Origin: Dryococelus australis
Taxonomy: Eukaryota; Arthropoda; Insecta; Phasmatodea; Phasmatidae
Assembly (NCBI GenBank): GCA_029891345.1
Contig: CM057009.1
Coordinates: 91,435,416-91,499,415, forward strand
Length of the DNA: 64,000 nt
Direction: 5' to 3'
Every line of letters begins with the position of its first letter. Within the stretch, counting starts at the first letter, position 1. Both the position numbers and the translations under genes were made by a program. Below the pieces are notes generated by a model. The model had not been told where the DNA came from, ran no database searches, and saw only the letters and a list, made by a program, of their open reading frames with translations. Below, one piece after another: positions 1 through 15,360 of the stretch.

Positions 1-306
1 ATTGTGGATGAAGAACTGCTGCCACGGTCAAATCTTTTCTCCACTATTGGGCAGCAAATCTGAAACATTGTGGGGAATATAATAGCCAACAGCTTTGCCT
101 CAATTTATTTGTCTGTGCAGTGTTTTCAATATTTTAGAAGCAATACTATGCACAGAAAACATCAGTAGAGAAGTGACAACCAAACATTTTCACATACACT
201 TCTCTACCAACCTCAGTCTCAAAGATTCTTCTGTTATATTATTACAGTTCTAGATGTTGCAAGAGTAATCCTAATAAATATTCATAAATATAAAATTACA
301 CATTAC

Positions 307-2608
307 CTCTTGTCTAGTCCATTAATTAGAGTATGGATGAGAGGCTTGCACAAAATTACATTTCCGGGTACCAGAATTTCCTCATTTAATATTACCAGTC
401 TTCTCCTTAATGCATGCAAAATTGGTAGCATTATACCCATAAAAGCATTTGTCTGACTCTGCATGTTGTCAAGAGCAGCAGCCATGGGTTTAATAACCTG
501 AAATATACAAATATATAGTCTTTAATAGTCAATGTAATGATTTTCTTGAATATGTGAAAAAAAATAGAATAGTAATTCTATACCAATAAAGTATGAAAAG
601 TCTACTAAAATTTTTATACTCATCAAGTTTCAACACAAAGTAAAACCCGTAACTTTGAGTGTTAATGTTAAGTAAATAAGAAAGTTAAATAAATAAATCC
701 AGTACCTTGCAGTATTCATGGATGAAAGTAACATCACATTCTCAGAAGCGAGGCAATTCAATCGCATCACAAACATCATGAAGAAGCTCAGATTTCTCCT
801 TGAATAAAATTCCAGGGAGTGTCATTGGGTGTGACCAAATAAATATAAAGTTTCTCTTTGATTACATCTGATGAGACGCCGCTTGTACTCTGTTTATTCC
901 ACAGGGCTTGACAGCGACCCATAACAGCGCGCATTATCTTCTTGTAATTTGCATCCTCTTCTGCATTAGCTGTATCTCTTGTACACACTAAGTTAAGTGT
1001 ATGTGCCGTACAGCGCTCATGATTAGGCAAGTGAATGGATAATTCAATATCAACTTCAGAAATTGGTGGGGAAATTTCCACAAATTCCAATTCAGAATCA
1101 TCTTTTTCGTCATTATCTGGTGCAAAAACGCTGGAAAATAATTAATAACATATTAATTATACAAAAAGCCATACATTATATAGCATACAGAATAGTATTT
1201 AAAAAAAAATGTTGTACACAAGTTTATACTTAAAATGTGCATTTGAAAGAAAATGTTTAAAAAAGAGTGCATTAAAAATGTTTTACACTACAAAATTTAC
1301 AACTACTGCAGTACTTTAATTACCTGAAAGCTTTGACAAAATTACTTACATTGTCTGTAGTTGTGGCAACAATTTTATTATATATATCATATTCTTTGTT
1401 GGTATCATTCAGAACTTCCGCAATTTGCAAAAATGTGTGGAGCCCTTGCATTCTTCTGCACCCAAGCAGAACCATTTTCTTTTCCAGTGTCTTGCTTTCT
1501 ACCCAATGGGTGGTCATACCCATGTAGCCTCTGAAATTCTAAGCGGTTATGAGAAAATAATTATTGCAATTAAATTCCTATTAAAGTCAAGATAAATTCG
1601 ATTTGTGAAGTGAGTTAATTCTGTACTTAAAAAAAACTGTAATCAAGAAAATTCTTACCGTTTAAAAGCTCTCCAGCAATCTGCTGTTTATGCAACATAT
1701 TTTTGTTTACTGAGTTCCTCTTTAATTTGTATTTTCATCTCCGATTCTTCAGTGATGTAATTCACCAATAATCTTCTAGTAAAAAACACTTTTATTGTGC
1801 TGAAGTCCGTGAACCAGTTCCTGAAACTCTGGTCTCTCCACAGTTCTGAATGAGTGCCTTTTACTATGAAATTAGTGATTAATGCGTCTACTTTTTTTTG
1901 TGTTACAAGAGCAGATGAAACTGTATTAATTTTTGTTTGGATAAGTTCTGAGGAGTCTGTGTTTTCCACATCATCATACTTTTTCATCTTCCCAGATCCT
2001 ATGTGTTCAATTTTAGAAACCTGAGATGGATGAACAATCTGTAAAGAAGTATATATAAATTAGAATTTCTACTTCTTTAGCAGGATTATAAAACAGAAAA
2101 GCCTTTGTGTTGTTTAGTGAAATTGGAATATTTTGTAAATATATAATCTCACTTTATATGAAATTACAGTACCGCAATGTTTATGACATATCAAAAATTG
2201 ACATTTCGAAACCTGGTTTTCGAAAATCCATCTTTCAGGTAACAGTATACACATAGTGATTGAGAGCAAAAATATTTTTTGACCTAGTCGACATACAGCT
2301 TGTTGCAGTTTTATCTCATTTTACTTGGAAATACTAAAATTTTTAAATCATTGCCAATCAACATATTTTCTCTCCATTATGTTTACCTGAATGTGTCGCT
2401 TCAAGTTAGACGAGGAAGAATTGCTTGTTGATAACAATTTCTTTCCAGGCAGGCTCATTAGACATTGCACTTTGAAACTACCGGCATTTTCATTAATATT
2501 TTCTGCTTTAAGGAAAAACAAATTCTTCAAATTGTCCCAAGACAATAAATTTTGTGTCTCAAATGAAGAACTGCCACTAACAGCGTTATTTACCAGTATT
2601 ATTTGCAT
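307..2608 (-). pseudogene. Spliced hAT/ZBED-type transposase gene, 3' end outside window
   Basis: Five exons read right to left: 2387-2608, 1659-2038, 1324-1530, 706-1130 and 307-497. Each junction has a GT donor and AG acceptor, and the reading phase carries across all four introns. Exon 1 ends in a BED-type zinc-finger remnant (LPGKKLL...NLKRHIQ). The second cysteine of the expected C-x2-C pair reads as serine (CLMS). Exons 2-3 give the hAT region ending in GMTTHWVE and TTDNVSNFVKAF. Exon 4 carries ERCTAHTLNLVC and a typical hAT segment up to TPNDTPWN. Exon 5 (ALDNMQSQTNAFMGIMLPIL) matches the middle of hAT transposases; the C-terminal dimerisation part lies beyond position 1. It is broken by a TAA near the end of exon 2, a frame-shifting deletion after TPNDTPWN (near 805) and a TGA shortly before the end of exon 4. 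No terminal repeats were found, so a transposon with introns and a domesticated gene that later decayed are both possible. Confidence 0.72.
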
Positions 2609-2708
2609 TTACTACAACATGCCCTTTTTCCATACATGCAGAGATACAGCAAGGACATACACTCTAGCAGCATCTGTGCTATATGAAAGGAATTACACTC
2701 GAGAACAA

Positions 2709-3419
2709 TAGATTATTACATGAGGATGCCTGGTGGCCGACTAGCAACTGAAAGAGTAACTACAGTTTACATGTTTTAAAGGTAGAAAGAGATCGCCAAA
2801 ACATCGGCAAAGCATATGAGAACGTTTTAAAAAAGTGTCATAACATTAATAAAGTTCGTGAAGTAAAAGAACTTATGAAAGTTCAAGTTTATAACATTTA
2901 AATGAGTATGTTTCTTTAAAAGTTCATGAAATGTTGAGTGAGTTCCTTTTAAAGGTCCACAGCACAACAATGATTCTACGAAAATTTTACATCATCATTT
3001 GTGGGATAATTTTCTTATGATTATATATTTTTTTCACTAGTTTTTTATTCTGTGCAGGAATCATGCTGGTGAATCACACATTTTCTTAAATTTTATGCAT
3101 TCATATCAACTGCCTATTTTATATGCGCACACAAATACTGTATAAATAGAAAATTATTACAATTTTTTATTTATAGAATTGGCAAATTTGAGCTATTAAA
3201 TAACTGTTTACATTAAATTGATCACTTAAATTTAATGGTTTTCTGCAGGAACATTAATTGTACACATGCTTTATTGTTTCAAACATTGTATTACATCTGA
3301 AAAATCACAGAAATTATTGATAAAATTTTAGAACAGTAGCAATAGAAATAACACAGGCATAAACCTTTTAAATCAGACAAAATCATGGGAATATTTTTGC
3401 AGAAACTGTGTTCCTAGTT
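2709..3419. other. AT-rich stretch without recognised feature
   Basis: Very AT-rich sequence between the hAT gene and the microsatellite. No open frame of note, no terminal repeat and no splice-like exon was seen. It may include the upstream part of the hAT element. Confidence 0.5.
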
Positions 3420-5553
<2,134 letters not shown>

Positions 5554-5559
5554 TATATC

Positions 5560-5590
<31 letters not shown>

Positions 5591-5598
5591 TTTTTTCA
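5554..5598. repeat. (TG)n followed by poly-T
   Basis: Short TATATCTG, TG repeats and a run of about 25 T directly at the right border of solo LTR A. Confidence 0.85.
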
Positions 5599-6169
5599 TA
5601 ATTTTTTTCATTAATTAAAGTGATTTTAAAAATTGTCATGCAACCACTAAACTGCTGTGTAAACTGGCCAAATGCTATACAAAAATAAATTATTTCTGTA
5701 CCAAATTGCTACACAAATGTTCAGTGTTTGCTCAACACTGTTGAAAGCTCTGGATATAGTAAGACCATGAAATGTTGTTGCTAAAAAGAATTTTAAACTG
5801 TAAACAGAATCACTAAGTGTAAAAGCTGCTTCTGGGTGCAGGAAATACTAAATGAAATCCACAAGGTATAAACTTGCTGAGTTTCAATTTTGATGTCATA
5901 TGTTTAATTATATATAAAAACATATTGCTTCTTTATTTAATATAACACACAAACTACTGCAGTAGACACATTCAAACAATTTAACATGGAATATAAAACA
6001 TTCATTATAATAACAAACTCAGTCCCACTAGTGAAAATACATTAACTGTATATAATGTTGTGACAGAAGAACAGTGATAGTTTATCTCCTGAAATCTACA
6101 TAGCAGTGTTTTATTGCTAGTTGTATGTTGCATCTGCCAGTCACCTATATAAAGTTATAGATATATGTG
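5599..6169. other. AT-rich stretch without recognised feature
   Basis: No coding potential, terminal repeat or RNA-like structure recognised between the poly-T tract and the Tc1-like relic. Confidence 0.5.
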
Positions 6170-7140
6170 AAAGCTTGTAGAGCTGTTTGCATCACAAGGA
6201 AGGCAGGTTGTCGTGATTTACGTGAGATTCATGGCAGTGTTATAGTAGGAGCTCATGAAGTGGGTTGTAGTGTCCGGACATTTTTGGTAAGGTTTTGATT
6301 TTTTGTGTACTCTTGTTTACTCTGATTACAAGAATTTCGGTAATGAGTCAAGCACAAGATAGGAGTTTGTTTGTCTCTTAAACATGACTGCATGACTGAT
6401 GTGTTCTGTCAAGAATTTTTTCAAGTAACAGGCATACAGCACTGCAGCAAATAACATTATTTCAGTGCTAGGACCACAAAAAAAACATTTGCAATGTATG
6501 CTATATGATACTGAGCTTCAGAAGCCAATGCCCAACCTGAGTACTATTGTAAGTGCAAAATGCAGAGCTATGAACTTAATCTGGAATTGGTAACACTACT
6601 GCTGGTTACCTAACAACTGGAAGCACTAGTCTGTTCATAGAAGTAATGTTTCTAGATGGTTTGGGTAAATTGGATGTCAGAAGGTGAAGAAAACACTATG
6701 GATCCAACACCTCAACAAGGAACTTAATTGGTTGATGATGATATAATGGAATGGGTTATGTGATCATTATTACAGAATTGTTTTACCCCTGTAATGCCCT
6801 GAGTTAATCATGATGGGTTTTCCCTTTTCCATAAGGAAAATGCATCACCATGTCCAGAACCACAAAATTATAGTTAAAGGAACACCCATCTGACCATGGC
6901 CCTTGGCCCCAATTTGCCTGATTTTAACTTTATTGAGTAGCTCTAGGCTACCCTTCATTGCCACATATTGGAAGCAGAGATTCTTGAACTCGAAATAATA
7001 CAGAATTGTGAACTATTTTTAGGACTACATACCATTTCAGACAGCTCATGATATCTGCCACACAATATTTTTACAGTTCTGTTATTGAGAAATAGATCTA
7101 AGTTTTATTAAAATGGGTATCCTTATTTTTTCTGGCTCTT
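6170..7140 (+). pseudogene. Degenerate Tc1/mariner-type transposase relic
   Basis: Short plus-strand frames line up with the end of a Tc1-like transposase. LKEHPSDHGPWPQF starts at 6874 and ATYWKQRFLNSK lies near 6960; in intact relatives this stretch holds the WPP-SPDLNPIEHLW block with the third catalytic acid. Upstream pieces (WLPNNW near 6600, NVSRWFG near 6645) fit the middle of the protein. Many stops and at least two or three frame changes break it. No terminal inverted repeats were recognised. Weak similarity judged by eye; an old, worn copy. Confidence 0.45.
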
Positions 7141-7298
7141 CAAATGTAGTGTATTTAATTTATCAGTATATAAGTCAGTGAGTTTGTAAATGAACACATT
7201 CACCTCCACTGTTTCAAGTGAATCTGACAATTGTGCAGTCATGTTAACACCTGTTTAAAAAATGTAATGCTATTATCATGAAAAAATTGTACATATTG

Positions 7299-9256
7299 GG
7301 ATACCAGCTAACAGGCAGCGGCGCTAAAGCCCATGACGGAGCTCATGTGTCATTTGTTCCTCACATGCGCAAAGAGGCCGATAATTTTGAACTTTCATAT
7401 AAATGTTATTTTTAGTGTAAAATGTGTTATATTGTCTTTGCAGTGTTTAATATGCCTTTAATTGTTTTAAAGTGTTTGAACTAATTTTAATTGTTTGGTT
7501 ATGAAAATTCAAAGTGGCCGCGGCACCGAGATTAAGAACTCTTAATATTCCGGCATGAACACCATCACAAAGAGACACTAAAATAGTATTGAAATTCATA
7601 AGAAAATTATAGAAATGTAAAACAATATTTTATTTTATTTGTGCCATATTATTTTCAATATAAAATATTTTACTCTGCATGCATAGCACTTCCGCATATG
7701 TGAACCCCATAGGCGGCTATGGTAGGTCCGTGTGATGCTTGTAGCTGGACAGTCTGTTGAGGAGAGCTGGTGAGGTAAGACACTGTCACGTACGCAATAC
7801 AACTTTTGTTCACTGGTTTAGGTTTATATAGTCAATTTAGTTTACCTGTTAATCTTTGCTTACGTAGGTTTTGCCAGACATTTTCCCCAGTATTATGCTT
7901 CTGCTTTATTAATTTCTTGCACCCTTTCAGCATTTTTAACTTAATCGAGAAGAAGGAGGAGAAAGATGTTCGAGAGGTCACGCGACCTGCACATTTTGAA
8001 TCAGGCGCCATCTGCCTATGTTTATGGCATTTCATTGTAACTTATGTATAACTGTTACACACAAATTTAAGAGCTTTATTTTTATGTAAGCATTTGAGGG
8101 TAGTTTTTGTGTTTGAATATTTAACTGCAACATCACTTATAACCACATGGCAGACCGAAGCCAAGTCTTTGTATACGCTATCACTGCATTTTAAGAGCTT
8201 ATTTATATAACATTTGTGTGTGCAATCATTTATTTCAGGGTTCTATATCAATTTTATTCATGGTTTAATGTATTTTTCACATAAATTGATGCTTTTTGTA
8301 CTTGACCACGCTGTCACAGTAATGTTTGATTTCACCGCAATCAGGCATGTTACAAGCCTGTAACCACGCTAATCATAAAGAGAATCACTTTCTCAACACA
8401 AATAATATTTTATCTGAATTTAGTTTGCCGTTTCCACGCAGAAATATTGCAATTTCACCTGCACCACGTGGTCCGCTATGAACTTCATCCAGCGGCATCC
8501 GTGCCACCTAAGCTTGTTTTCACACATGTGTGTGTTTATTGTGAACATTTATATTGGGTCCCATATTATTTCATGTATCATTCAAGGGTCTATGTAATTT
8601 TGTAAATAGTGTACAGTGCAATTATTCCCGTCCTAGCCGGCTCTGTGTATAGGACGTCACCACACTACCCACATGCTGGAGGGCGAGCCCTGACGATTTT
8701 GCGTTAGTGATGCCGAGTAATCACACGTGTTAATGTTTATTAAGGGTTTTTATTTGTAATTCACAGTTTCCTGTCTTCAGGAAAAAACTGTTAGTCCACC
8801 CTAGTGGCTGCCGGCCCTCTTCCCTTGTGAAGTCTGTGCTTTCACGCACCTCGGTGAGATCATCCATTTAGGCTTGTGCTAGATTAATTATGGGCTGGGG
8901 AACATCCAAGTGGAATTGGCTAATCATGACTGAGATAATCATTTCATTGGCACGTTGATGTGTATGAGTAATATCAATAAAAACAAGTCTACAGTGAACT
9001 CAATTCTTTTATTCAGTAGTGACAGTGTCCTAGCCACATATGTTTTATCTATTGTCTATTTCAGTGATTTTTATTGAAATTTTAGTATTGCTAACGTGTT
9101 TGTAAGTATGCATGGGTGAGCCGGACACACAGAACCCACAAAATCCCTGAGAACCCTGTGTCTCAATAGTGCGGTCATTGGGAAGCACAGCTGGCGCCCA
9201 TATTACCAGTAAGTATTTGTGTCATCGTTCTTCTTGTGTCTCACCCAAGAGCGTCA
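7299..9256 (+). mobile_element. Solo LTR, 1.95-kb gypsy-associated family, copy B
   Basis: A complete copy flanked by the 4-bp direct repeat ATTG at 7295-7298 and 9257-9260, as expected for integrase-mediated insertion. It ends in ...GCGTCA; the family consensus start is TGATGCC, here GGATACC. An AATAAA signal lies at 8976-8981, and a donor-like CAGTAAGT lies about 45 bp before the right end. No coding region is present. Homologous to copies at 3613-5553, 61057-62951 and 17021-17986. Confidence 0.82.
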
Positions 9257-10365
9257 ATTGTAAATTATGTTTTATTTTATTTTATATTGTATTCTGTTAT
9301 ATGTTTATATGTATGCAACAGATGATGACACTCATGTTCCCCGAGCAAATTGCTTACTGAGGGAATATATTTGTGGATAAATAAATAAATAGATTAATCA
9401 CAATCGTGATTGTTTGCCACCCAGTATTCCAACTTAGAGTTGAATTGTGATGCATTTGCAGTTTGCTGGTTTGCTGGATACTTATGCGTACTACAGTAGA
9501 CTTGCCAACTTTTACGATTTTTCCGTAAAATGTAAGGAAATCATACCCTTTTAACGATTTTACGTAAACACCACGATTTTTTACGATTTCCAATACTGGT
9601 AAAAATTTTAGAGTGAATATTTACTTAATAGAATGGAATATTGATTCTTCGATACCTCAATATTATCGAAAGTATCGAGTAACGCGACGTGTGTATTGAA
9701 ACATTTGTTCTATGTGTGAAATGTTATATTATCGACATGAGAATGGCTTGGTCCATAGAGATGGGCTAAACAGTTACTTTTAAGTAATGCGTTCCAACGC
9801 TCCATTTACAAGTTGGTAAAACATTTCAGTAACGTATTATTTTTGTAACTGGTTACTGTAAAACTGTTTTTCAACCATTCCCGAAAGAACCTCTATCCCT
9901 GACATGCGCAGTATACAAATTCTAGGCGTTATATTCTTTATGATTGTTTTATTTATGTAGTACAATAATATAATCTGGTACGTAATACAAAAAAATATAA
10001 CAAAACGTTGCATGTTGTGTAAATAAAATTAAATGTCTAGCTTATTCGCTCGTAAGCTGGGAAATGTGGAAGGTGTCTATATGTTCGCATTAACTGGAGT
10101 CCACGTGATTCTATGAGAGTCTTGTGTGCATGGCCTTTATGTTATTGTTTGTTAAAAGGAAAATACACTGATTGAATAAGTGACGTGAAACAATTTTACT
10201 GATTGAATAAGTGACAGCAAACTGCACCGGCAAATTAAATATTGTTTGGTTTTTAATCTAGTCAAATAATTAAGTGAAATAAACATATTTGAGGTAATTA
10301 CTATTTATATTACGCAATTTCCAGTAATTTAAAATAAAAAAAAACTTCTTGGAGAGGGAAGGGTT
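9257..10365. other. Intergenic, possible LINE tail and MITE traces
   Basis: Just after solo LTR B there is an ATAAATAAATAA-type run near 9378, which could be the tail of a lost LINE. Near 9768 an 'agagatgggc' motif followed by AGTTACTTTTAAGTAA-like sequence resembles a hAT-type MITE end, but no matching partner end was found. Confidence 0.3.
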
Positions 10366-10436
10366 TAAACACCAACGCTATTACACTCTGTGTATCAAGG
10401 CCGGTAATTAACCACCTGCGCTACGTAGTCACGCAC
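10366..10436 (-). repeat. tRNA-derived SINE head, decayed
   Basis: Read on the minus strand, the segment has a box A match (TAGCGCAGGTGG) and, about 45 nt downstream, a box-B-like GGTGTTTAAACCC, the spacing of a tRNA-type pol III promoter. The cloverleaf stems are not convincing, so this is a SINE or tRNA relic and not a working tRNA gene. Confidence 0.45.
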
Positions 10437-10891
10437 AAATACATGAGGAAAATAAAAATTTTTATATATAATGTGGCTCTGACAAGTGCCACACAAAATG
10501 TACTAATCAAATAAGTTTAAATTTAGCTTTAAAGTCAAGAACGGTACTGTACTGTTTATATTGTAGTAACTCTAGTTTATAATGCTGTTTAGTAGCATAA
10601 TAAGCATTGGAACTTTGTTTTTCATCAGATTTAAAGCAGAAAATTAGTTGGAAACGTAACACATGTGCTTCTATACGTAAAACACATTTTATTTTTAAAT
10701 CGTGATTCAGCAACTTTAATAACGCGTTAAAGATATTAAAAAGAATGCTACTACATTTAATTAGTAATAAATTAAAGCTTATTTATACTGATATTTCAAA
10801 TTTCAGCTAATTGGGTTTTAAAACATTAGCACGAACTTTCGGGAAGTTATCACAGTTTGTTGTTCTTCTGAAATCTGAACTTCGGCTCCTC

Positions 10892-10969
10892 GACGTTCCA
10901 GAAAATAACGTTTACACATGCATAAATTCCAAGCTGAGACGTTCCAGAAAATAACTTTTACGCATGCGC
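10892..10969 (+). repeat. 30-bp direct repeat, two copies
   Basis: A ~30-bp unit beginning GACGTTCCAGAAAATAAC and ending in a CATGC-type motif occurs at about 10892-10921 and again at 10940-10969, with an 18-bp spacer. Not coding. It may be subterminal sequence of an unrecognised DNA transposon. Confidence 0.6.
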
Positions 10970-13097
10970 AGTAGTCAGGCGTTGAAGCAGTTCCAAAAAT
11001 AACACCATGGAGTTAGTAGTATACAGGAAATGGCATGTTGTGACGTAGGTGGAGCCGCTGGAGATAGGTGGTTTTACTGTGAACTGTAGCTGCCATCTAG
11101 ACAGTAACACAAAATTTAGTGTTTACATTAGAATGACGTTGAGAGAAAGGTTACATTCGAAGCATTTCGTGTTTAACAAAGAAGCTGATGAATAAATAAA
11201 TATATATTAGAATTCACGTGTGAAGTTTTACTAGATTATTATTGGCTTGTGTTGTGCAATCAAATCATTTCCTCATAAAACTACCGATCGTGAAGGTGTG
11301 CGCTGACCAGTATGGGGTTATGTGCGTCAATAAGCACGTGTTTTAGATATAGTGCTCATATATTAGGAATTGTGGAAAACTATTTTTTGAATAAATTATA
11401 AAATAAAGTATAACAAGCGTGCTACCGTTGTCCTGTAATGTAGTGCAGGTTGCATATCAGTAATGAGTGCAACAAAACAGCGACCAGCAGCCTAGCTGCA
11501 TTTCTGGAAGGCAAAGTTCACATGTTCCTGAGCCACGAATAAATAATTATTTGCTGGCATTTATATTTAAATTCCTAACACTGACAATGACTCCAGAGGT
11601 TTGTTTCCAATATGACTGCATCTTTATACATATTTAATGTCAATATAGTAAGTGGTTTCTTGCTAATAAATTCAAATCCCATTTTAATTATTCCCTCTCT
11701 TTACATTACATTAGTTCTCTGTTATGATACAGTTTTATACTTATTTATCCCTTATTGTAGGGTTCAATTTTGTTTCTTGCATCTACAATGTTGGACAGGG
11801 TTAACTTAACCTTGGTACATTACTTCAACACAGAAATGAAATTTTTACTCAATTGTCTGCACTGGACAATCAAGTATGTAGAAATTTTTCAGAAGAAGAA
11901 AAAGGGCGCAGGGACAGGAGACACTTATGGATAATTTTATTCCCAATATCTACAAAAATTGTATTACAGTTTTCTCCAAAAGTGCAATTTAGTACCAAGG
12001 GCTTAACCCCGCCTACAATCACCGTAAGAATTAACAATAAAAAATTGAATCCACACTTGTATATGGCACCAGCTACAACAGAACATAACTGCTTAAGATG
12101 GCAGCCTGCTTGTGGTAGCTGCGTTAAGAGGATTGAATATTTTCAATTATTTTACAGCGAGTTTTACGTTGGCTAATCATGAGACAACATTTTCAACCAC
12201 GAGGGTCAGTGCAGTGCAAGCTTTTAACAAGAACATAGTTATTAAATTAATTTTGCAGTACAGTTCATGTTTTATTTAAATAGTCAACACAATTATTAAC
12301 ATGTATACCACTCTTTAAATATCCTGAAACACGATTCCCGTGAAACTTTTTTCATCACAAGTAGACAAACAAAAATAAATATCAGGTTAGCCAACATACT
12401 GTATGAAAATATCCATGATACATGTACAGTCTGCCTTTTTTTTTTTTGTGCTCGTTTCTCATTAGTCGCGTAACAGTTTTCTTACTGATGTTGTAGCCAG
12501 TTCATTTTCATTATTCCATGGTAACGCCACTGTTATTTTGTTATGGGAATGCTACTGTGATTGTAGCCTAGGCTTTAGTCAGTCAGTAACCACAATTTTT
12601 ATTCAGCCCAACATATTAAAAAATTTCACATTGGGAGAGAAAACTACAATAGGATATTATTTCTATAAATACACTTTTAGGGATAACAAAGGAACCACGC
12701 TATGGTTAGGTTAAAATGTATGAAAACTTATTTGCCAGCATTTTAGGTTACTTTGGGTAGTTTGATTAGATTAGGATATATTGTTGAACTACAATGGGTG
12801 AAAAACGCATGCACAGCAATGATATCGATAACATGCGCACATGTACTAACCACTGCCAAAGTGGTCCACACACACACACACACACTTGTGACAAAATTTC
12901 TTTGTTGTTAAGTACCAACTTGTGCAATTATTATTTTTAGTGTGAAATTCTCCTCTGAATACATTAAAAACTATTCAATTTCAATATCTCAGAACCACAC
13001 TGCAGAAACTTGACAAAAAAACTCTCCTCTAAGAAAAAGCATTATCGGTGAAGAAATTAGGTTCCTCTCCTCCCATCTCAAAGGGGATGTGGAGGGG
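10970..13097. other. Long stretch without recognised gene
   Basis: Only short open frames occur. A 107-codon plus-strand frame at 11853-12176 has no recognisable domain and ordinary AT-rich composition. A short (CA)n lies near 12868-12886 and a T-run near 12436. No RNA gene or transposon was recognised. Confidence 0.45.
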
Positions 13098-13420
13098 GTC
13101 TGCGGTGGGCGTAGTGATAGGACGCTTGCCTTCCACCAATGTGATCCATGTTGGTTTCCCAGTGAGGTTACTCACAGATTTTCGCATATAGGAATTCTGC
13201 TTATTGATGCTGCTGACTGGCATGTTTTCTCGAGTATTTCCTGTTTTTCCCATCCTTGCATTTCAATGCTGCACCATATCTGCCATATTTCACCCTAATT
13301 GGCTCTCAATACCTTGGTTGTTACAAACCACCAAACCTCTCTCAACTCCTGCCATATTAGATGATGGAGGCCGCTGTGGCCCCAGCATAGTATGGATTTG
13401 ATGTAAATTTTGAGGTTCTG
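13098..13420 (+). repeat. tRNA-derived SINE, candidate
   Basis: Plus-strand head with box-A-like GGGCGTAGTGATAGG, then ACGCTTGCCTTCCACC and a worn box-B-like GTTGGTTTCCCAG. This layout matches insect SINEs whose head comes from a tRNA with a TTCCA anticodon-arm context. An unrelated body of about 250 bp follows; the right border is uncertain and no clear A-rich tail was seen. Confidence 0.5.
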
Positions 13421-13734
13421 TAGGAGAATAGGTGAAGATGACCTGCTTGTCTGGTGTAGTAATGGTGTATATCACTATTTTTAACTTTTTAAATGTTTTG
13501 CATGTAAAAAAGAATACTACGGTACATATACATGCATGCAAGAGTGAGAATTAGGTGATTTATAAATAACGACCTACAATGTCTTCTTTTTCCTTATTAC
13601 TTATTAATCTTACTATTTTCTTCTGTAATAAAAGCCGTTTTCCATTTTGTCGATTTACCCCAAAATATAATTCCTTAATTTATTATGGACTGAATATTTG
13701 AGAAATAGTATGCAGGTATTGTATTATTATTACA

Positions 13735-15360
13735 AACCTTTTTTTAAGGTATGTACCTCAAAACACATTAAACTCAATTGTTTACAGACCCTATCAACAT
13801 GTTCATTCCATGTTAAATTACTGTCTACAATGAGCTGTAGAAATTTAGTAGCCTACTATTTACTGTAGGTAACCTGTCTTCTTCTATTGTTGTGCATCTT
13901 TCATCCTGCATTGTATGTTTATTTCTTGCATGAAATTCATGAGCACATATTTGTTTACATTTAATAGGTAATAATTCATTATACTGAAACCAACTGGATG
14001 TCTCAGTCACTGTTTGTTTTATATTTTCAAGAACAGCGTTATTTGAACTAGACCAAATGTTTGTGTCATCCGTAAACATTATAGATGAGCCATTGGATAT
14101 TTGTTCTGTAAAATTAATTAATAAATATTAAGAATAAAATTGGTCCATTATTGACCCCTGTGGCACTCCTACTCGAGTAGATCTGATATTTGAGATAACA
14201 TATATAATGTGATTTTTGTCATAATATCTTATGGAGGTGATCTGTTTTCTGTCTTCAAGATATGATTTAAACATATCATTGCTTACACCTCTTACTCCAC
14301 ACTGTTCATGTTTTTGCAATAAAATATTGTGGTCAACACAATCGTAAGCTTTTGAAAGATCTTCGAATATACCTGTTGACGATTGTCTTTTATCAAAAGA
14401 AGGTAATTTTTTTTCTCAGTAAAACTGTAAATAACTTGTTCTGTGGATCTGCCCTCTGCAAAGCCATACTAATGCAATGAAATAACTTTGTTTTTTATTA
14501 AGAATTGTGTAAGTTTATTTGCTATCAATTTCTCAAAAATTTTTGAAAAGGTCATAAGAAGAGCAATAGGCCTATAGTCATCCATCAATGCCTTGTCACT
14601 TTTTTTATGTATTGGTACTACTTTTGCATATTTGAGTCTATCAGGAAAAATTCCCTGGGCAAGACATTCATTGAAAATGTCTGTCAAAGGCAGTTTTATT
14701 ATATAAGAACACTTTTTAGTAGAGTCGTGAGTATCTCATCTGTTCCACAGGAACTTTTACTTTGAAATTTTAAATTACATTTATGATGTCTTCTTCAGAG
14801 ATAGGTGTGAAAAACAGCATGTTAGCATTCAAAGTGTTAAGTCTTAGGGGTATGTGTGCAGGACTAATATTTGTAGCTGTGTTCATTTTGCAATTTTAGT
14901 GGGATGTTTGTGAAATACTTGTTAAAACTATTAGATATTTCCTTGCTGTTTTCGATTTTGATACCATCAACTTTCAAGGAAATGTTAACGTAAGGTGTCA
15001 ATTCATTATTAATAATTTTCCACATTGCATTTGTTTTATTTGAGGAGGAGGCTATTTTTCCCCATTGTATTTCTGCTTTGCTACTCCAAGTAACTTGTTA
15101 TGAAATTTTTCGTATTGCTTACAGTATAATTTTTGTTTTTCCCCTGGGTTCTTAGCATTTTACACATTGTCTTTAATTTCTGGCATGAGACTGTTAGACC
15201 TTTACTAATCCATTTTATTTTCAAACTACTTCTACATTTTACAGATTTGAATGGAAAGGCATGATTAAAATGACAAAGAAATGTATTAATAAAACTGTTC
15301 CAGGCAATGTTTAGTTCACTTAATGTATAAACATCATCCCATTTTTCATTTACAAGTAGG
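13735..15360 (-). pseudogene. Truncated jockey/CR1-type LINE, reverse transcriptase part
   Basis: Read right to left, worn frames give the linker before the RT (ISKGLTVSC near 15210), RT block VVPIHKKSDKALMDDYRPI with FSKIFEKLI (14469-14687), GVRGVSNDMFKSYLEDRK and GVPQGS (14128-14319), then MFTDDTNIW (13825-14079), and finally NLTWNEHVDRVCKQL near 13790. This is the order expected for a jockey/CR1-superfamily ORF2. The endonuclease half is missing and several frame changes and stops separate the blocks, so it is a 5'-truncated dead copy. In FTDD the usual alanine or valine is replaced by threonine. Confidence 0.8.

Noticed and set aside
9768-10990. A possible ~1.2 kb hAT-type non-autonomous element starting at an AGAGATGGGC motif
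   Set aside because: No matching inverted end could be found near 10990 or elsewhere downstream.
11853-12176. A 107-codon plus-strand frame
   Set aside because: No domain, no splice or promoter context, ordinary composition; chance length is plausible.
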